A stretch of 7,689 bases of DNA from an uncultured Pseudomonadota bacterium (GTDB lineage: Bacteria; Pseudomonadota; Gammaproteobacteria; Burkholderiales; Usitatibacteraceae): positions 1 through 7,689 of the forward strand of contig CALEJW010000214.1 of NCBI GenBank assembly GCA_937898635.1, in the 5' to 3' direction. Shown here piece after piece: positions 6,020 to 7,689 of this stretch. A model generated the notes under the pieces. It did no database searches and was not told where the DNA came from. It worked only from the letters and a program-made list of their open reading frames with translations. How positions within the stretch are numbered: the first letter of the stretch is position 1; the number at the start of each line of letters is the position of its first letter. Made by a program: the position numbers and the translations under genes.

Positions 6020-6516
6020 CGAGCGCGATCCGCGACGCGACCGGGGCCGATCTCCCGGCGATCGTCGCCATCTACAACGCCTCCATCCCGGGACGCCTCG
6101 CGACGGCGGACACCGCCCCCGTCACGGTGGACGAGCGGCGCGAGTGGTTCGCCGCGTTCGATCCCGCCAGCCGGCCGATCTGGGTGGCCGAGGTCGGCGG
6201 CGAAGTGACGGGCTGGCTGGGACTTCGCTCCTTCTACGGGCGGCCCGCCTATCACCGCACGGTGGAACTGGCGGTGTACGTCGCGCCGGCGAGACAGCGC
6301 CGCGGCATCGCCCGCGCGCTGCTCGCGCACGCGATCGATGCCGCCCCCGCGCGGGGCATCGCCACGCTCCTCGCGTTCGTCTTCGGGCACAACGAGGCGA
6401 GCCTCGCGCTCTTTCGCCGCGCGGGCTTCGCCGATTGGGGTAGGCTTCCGGCAATCGCGGAACTGGACGGCATCGAGCGCGACGTGCTCATCCTCGGAAG
6501 GCGGCTCGCCCCATGA
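5992..6516 (+). CDS. GNAT-family N-acetyltransferase (phosphinothricin acetyltransferase-like)
   Basis: A predicted cytoplasmic acetyl-CoA-dependent N-acetyltransferase, about 174 residues if translated from TTG at 5992. The domain begins at AIRDATGADLPAIVAIYN (12-29). The acetyl-CoA loop is QRRGIA at 102-107, after the strand ELAVYVAP (92-99). FGHNEASLALFRRAGF (131-146) is the typical C-terminal part of Pat/YncA-like enzymes. Members of this group acetylate phosphinothricin, methionine sulfoximine or other amino-acid-like compounds; the natural substrate here is unknown. The start is the weak point: the domain needs to begin near 6028, but no ATG or GTG lies close upstream in frame. TTG at 5992 is the nearest standard start, overlaps the TPR gene by 28 bases and has no convincing ribosome site. 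The stop overlaps the thyA ATG (ATGA, 6513-6516), indicating coupling. Confidence 0.8.
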   Translation: MDPDRTARLASAIRDATGADLPAIVAIYNASIPGRLATADTAPVTVDERREWFAAFDPASRPIWVAEVGGEVTGWLGLRSFYGRPAYHRTVELAVYVAPARQRRGIARALLAHAIDAAPARGIATLLAFVFGHNEASLALFRRAGFADWGRLPAIAELDGIERDVLILGRRLAP

Positions 6517-7307
6517 AGGCCTACCTGGACCTGATGCGCCTCGTGCTCGAGCACGGGGCGAGGAAATCCGACCGCACCGGCACGGGCACGCTCTCGGTGT
6601 TCGGCCACCAGATGCGCTTCGACCTCGCGGAGCGCTTCCCGCTCGTGACGACCAAGCGCGTGCACATGAAGAGCGTGATCCACGAGCTGCTCTGGTTCCT
6701 GCAGGGCTCGACCAACGTGGGCTACCTGAAGGACAACGGCGTCACCATCTGGGACGAGTGGGCCGACGAGCGCGGCGAGCTCGGCCCCGTCTACGGGCAC
6801 CAGTGGCGCTCCTGGCCGGCACCCGACGGCCGGCGCATCGACCAGGTGGCCGAGGTCCTCGCGCAGATCCGCGCCAATCCCGACTCGCGCCGCCTCATCG
6901 TCTCCGCGTGGAACGTGGCGGACATCCCGCGCATGGCGCTCGCCCCCTGTCACGCCCTCTTCCAGTTCTACGTGATCGACGGGCGCCTTTCCTGCCAGCT
7001 CTACCAGAGGAGCGCGGACATCTTCCTCGGCGTGCCGTTCAACATCGCCTCCTATGCGCTCCTCACGATGATGGTGGCGCAGGTGACGGGGCTCGCGCCC
7101 GGCGAATTCGTCCACACCTTCGGGGACGCGCACCTCTACGTGAACCACCTGGACCAGGCCCGCGAGCAGCTCTCGCGAGAGCCTCGCGAGCTGCCCGTGA
7201 TGCGCCTGAACCCGGCCGTCACGGACCTCTTCGCCTTCCGCTACGGGGACTTCGCGCTCGAGGGCTACGATCCGCACCCGCCGATCCGGGCTCCCATCGC
7301 GGTCTGA
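6513..7307 (+). CDS. thyA: Thymidylate synthase
   Basis: Converts dUMP and 5,10-methylene-tetrahydrofolate to dTMP and dihydrofolate, the only de novo route to thymidylate in organisms without ThyX. The 264-residue length equals E. coli ThyA and the catalytic numbering is preserved: R21 in DRTGTGT, E58 in HELLWFL, the nucleophile C146 in ALAPCHALFQFYV, R166-S167-D169 in QRSADIF, and N177 in GVPFNIASY. The C-terminus (PIAV) resembles the conserved PVAI end that closes over the active site. The enzyme appears complete with no missing catalytic residue. Translation starts inside the end of the acetyltransferase gene and folA follows two bases after the stop, so the three are likely one operon. 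An imperfect hairpin lies inside the gene at 7166-7194. Confidence 0.97.
   Translation: MKAYLDLMRLVLEHGARKSDRTGTGTLSVFGHQMRFDLAERFPLVTTKRVHMKSVIHELLWFLQGSTNVGYLKDNGVTIWDEWADERGELGPVYGHQWRSWPAPDGRRIDQVAEVLAQIRANPDSRRLIVSAWNVADIPRMALAPCHALFQFYVIDGRLSCQLYQRSADIFLGVPFNIASYALLTMMVAQVTGLAPGEFVHTFGDAHLYVNHLDQAREQLSREPRELPVMRLNPAVTDLFAFRYGDFALEGYDPHPPIRAPIAV
7166..7194 (+). other. Imperfect inverted repeat inside thyA
   Basis: GCAGCT (7166-7171) and CGCGAG (7174-7179) pair with CTCGCG (7183-7188) and AGCTGC (7189-7194) across an AGC loop, leaving a two-base bulge. It contains two TCGCGA palindromes. It encodes the repeated charged stretch SREPRE, so codon repetition is the simplest explanation. Confidence 0.35.
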
Positions 7308-7309
7308 GC

Positions 7310-7689
7310 GTGCGCCGATCCCTCATCGTCGCGCGGGCGCGAAACGGCACGATCGGGCGCGACAACGCCATGCCCTGGCACCTGCCCGCGGACCTCGCCC
7401 ACTTCAAGCGCACGACCCTGGGACACCCGGTCATCATGGGCAGGCGCACCTGGGAATCCCTCGGTCGCGCGCTCCCCGGCCGGCGCAACATCGTGGTGAG
7501 CCGCTCGCCGTCGTACCGGGCTCCCGGAGCCGAGGTCGTCCGGTCCCTCGAGGAGGCGTGGCGGGCGGCGGGACCGGCGGACGAGGCCTTCGTGATCGGC
7601 GGCGCGCAGCTCTACGCCGAGGCGCTTGCCGTGGCCGACCGGATCTACCTCACCGAGGTGGCCGCCGACGTCGAGGGCGACACCCGCTT
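7310..7689 (+). CDS. folA: Dihydrofolate reductase (3' end cut by window edge)
   Basis: Reduces dihydrofolate to tetrahydrofolate with NADPH, restoring the cofactor spent by ThyA. The first 126 codons are present. Visible features are TIGRDNAMPWHLPADLAHFK at 14-33, with the Met20-loop residues, W23 and the catalytic acid D28 (E. coli Asp27); VIMGRRTWES at 41-50 with LPGRRNIVVSR at 55-65, which bind NADPH; and FVIGGAQLYAEAL near 94-106. The start is GTG at 7310, two bases after the thyA stop; there is no ATG upstream and the family's N-terminal strand (SLIVA) follows immediately, so GTG is well supported. No good ribosome site is present, which points to re-initiation after thyA. The gene continues past the right edge, so the C-terminus is not seen. 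Confidence 0.95.
   Translation, partial: MRRSLIVARARNGTIGRDNAMPWHLPADLAHFKRTTLGHPVIMGRRTWESLGRALPGRRNIVVSRSPSYRAPGAEVVRSLEEAWRAAGPADEAFVIGGAQLYAEALAVADRIYLTEVAADVEGDTR

Noticed and set aside
5980..6030. Programmed -1 frameshift fusing the TPR protein to the acetyltransferase
   Set aside because: The frame relation would allow it, but no slippery heptamer is visible before the TPR stop. It is kept only as an option under the start-codon finding.
5992..6516. Calling the acetyltransferase a phosphinothricin resistance gene
   Set aside because: Family resemblance covers many housekeeping amino-acid acetyltransferases. Nothing nearby indicates antibiotic production or resistance.
6252..7277. Minus-strand open frame opposite the acetyltransferase and thyA
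   Set aside because: No family motif is visible, and thyA on the other strand is unambiguous.
1..7689. CRISPR arrays, insertion sequences, tRNA genes, attachment sites or phage defence genes
   Set aside because: No regularly spaced repeats, transposase motifs, cloverleaf sequences or defence-protein motifs were seen on reading both strands. Gene content is ordinary chromosomal.

Overview
The window is GC-rich DNA (third codon positions almost all G or C) from a Gram-negative bacterium, most likely a beta- or gammaproteobacterium. The grounds are a TonB-ExbB-ExbD-ExbD energy-transduction cluster, periplasmic signal peptides, and a ThyA whose length and residue numbering match the E. coli enzyme. 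Genus cannot be read from the sequence. There are no tRNA or rRNA genes, no CRISPR array and no insertion sequence, and gene density is high.

Layout. Minus strand, left: a SAM-dependent methyltransferase running off the left edge (1-869), preceded in the same transcript by a TPR plus aspartyl/asparaginyl beta-hydroxylase protein (886-2067). A 212-base divergent region (2068-2279) holds a candidate promoter, a 19-bp AT-rich dyad over its -10, and a leader hairpin. Plus strand, centre: tonB (2280-2924), exbB (2983-3855), exbD1 (3860-4291), exbD2 (4317-4745), then a strong intrinsic terminator (4760-4791) and an exported TPR-repeat protein (4811-6019). Plus strand, right: a GNAT N-acetyltransferase with no conventional start codon (about 5992-6516), thyA (6513-7307, 4-base overlap) and folA (7310 to the right edge, GTG start).

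How the genes fit together. ExbB and the two ExbD proteins form the proton-driven motor in the inner membrane. TonB carries the energy across the periplasm to outer-membrane receptors, and the exported TPR protein is a likely periplasmic accessory. ThyA uses methylene-tetrahydrofolate and releases dihydrofolate, which FolA reduces back, so the tight thyA-folA pair is one metabolic unit. The hydroxylase-methyltransferase pair looks like a small two-enzyme modification unit of unknown substrate.

No clearly new system is visible. The items most worth a second look are the hydroxylase-methyltransferase pair, the duplicated exbD linked to a periplasmic TPR protein across a terminator, and the start-codon problem of the acetyltransferase.
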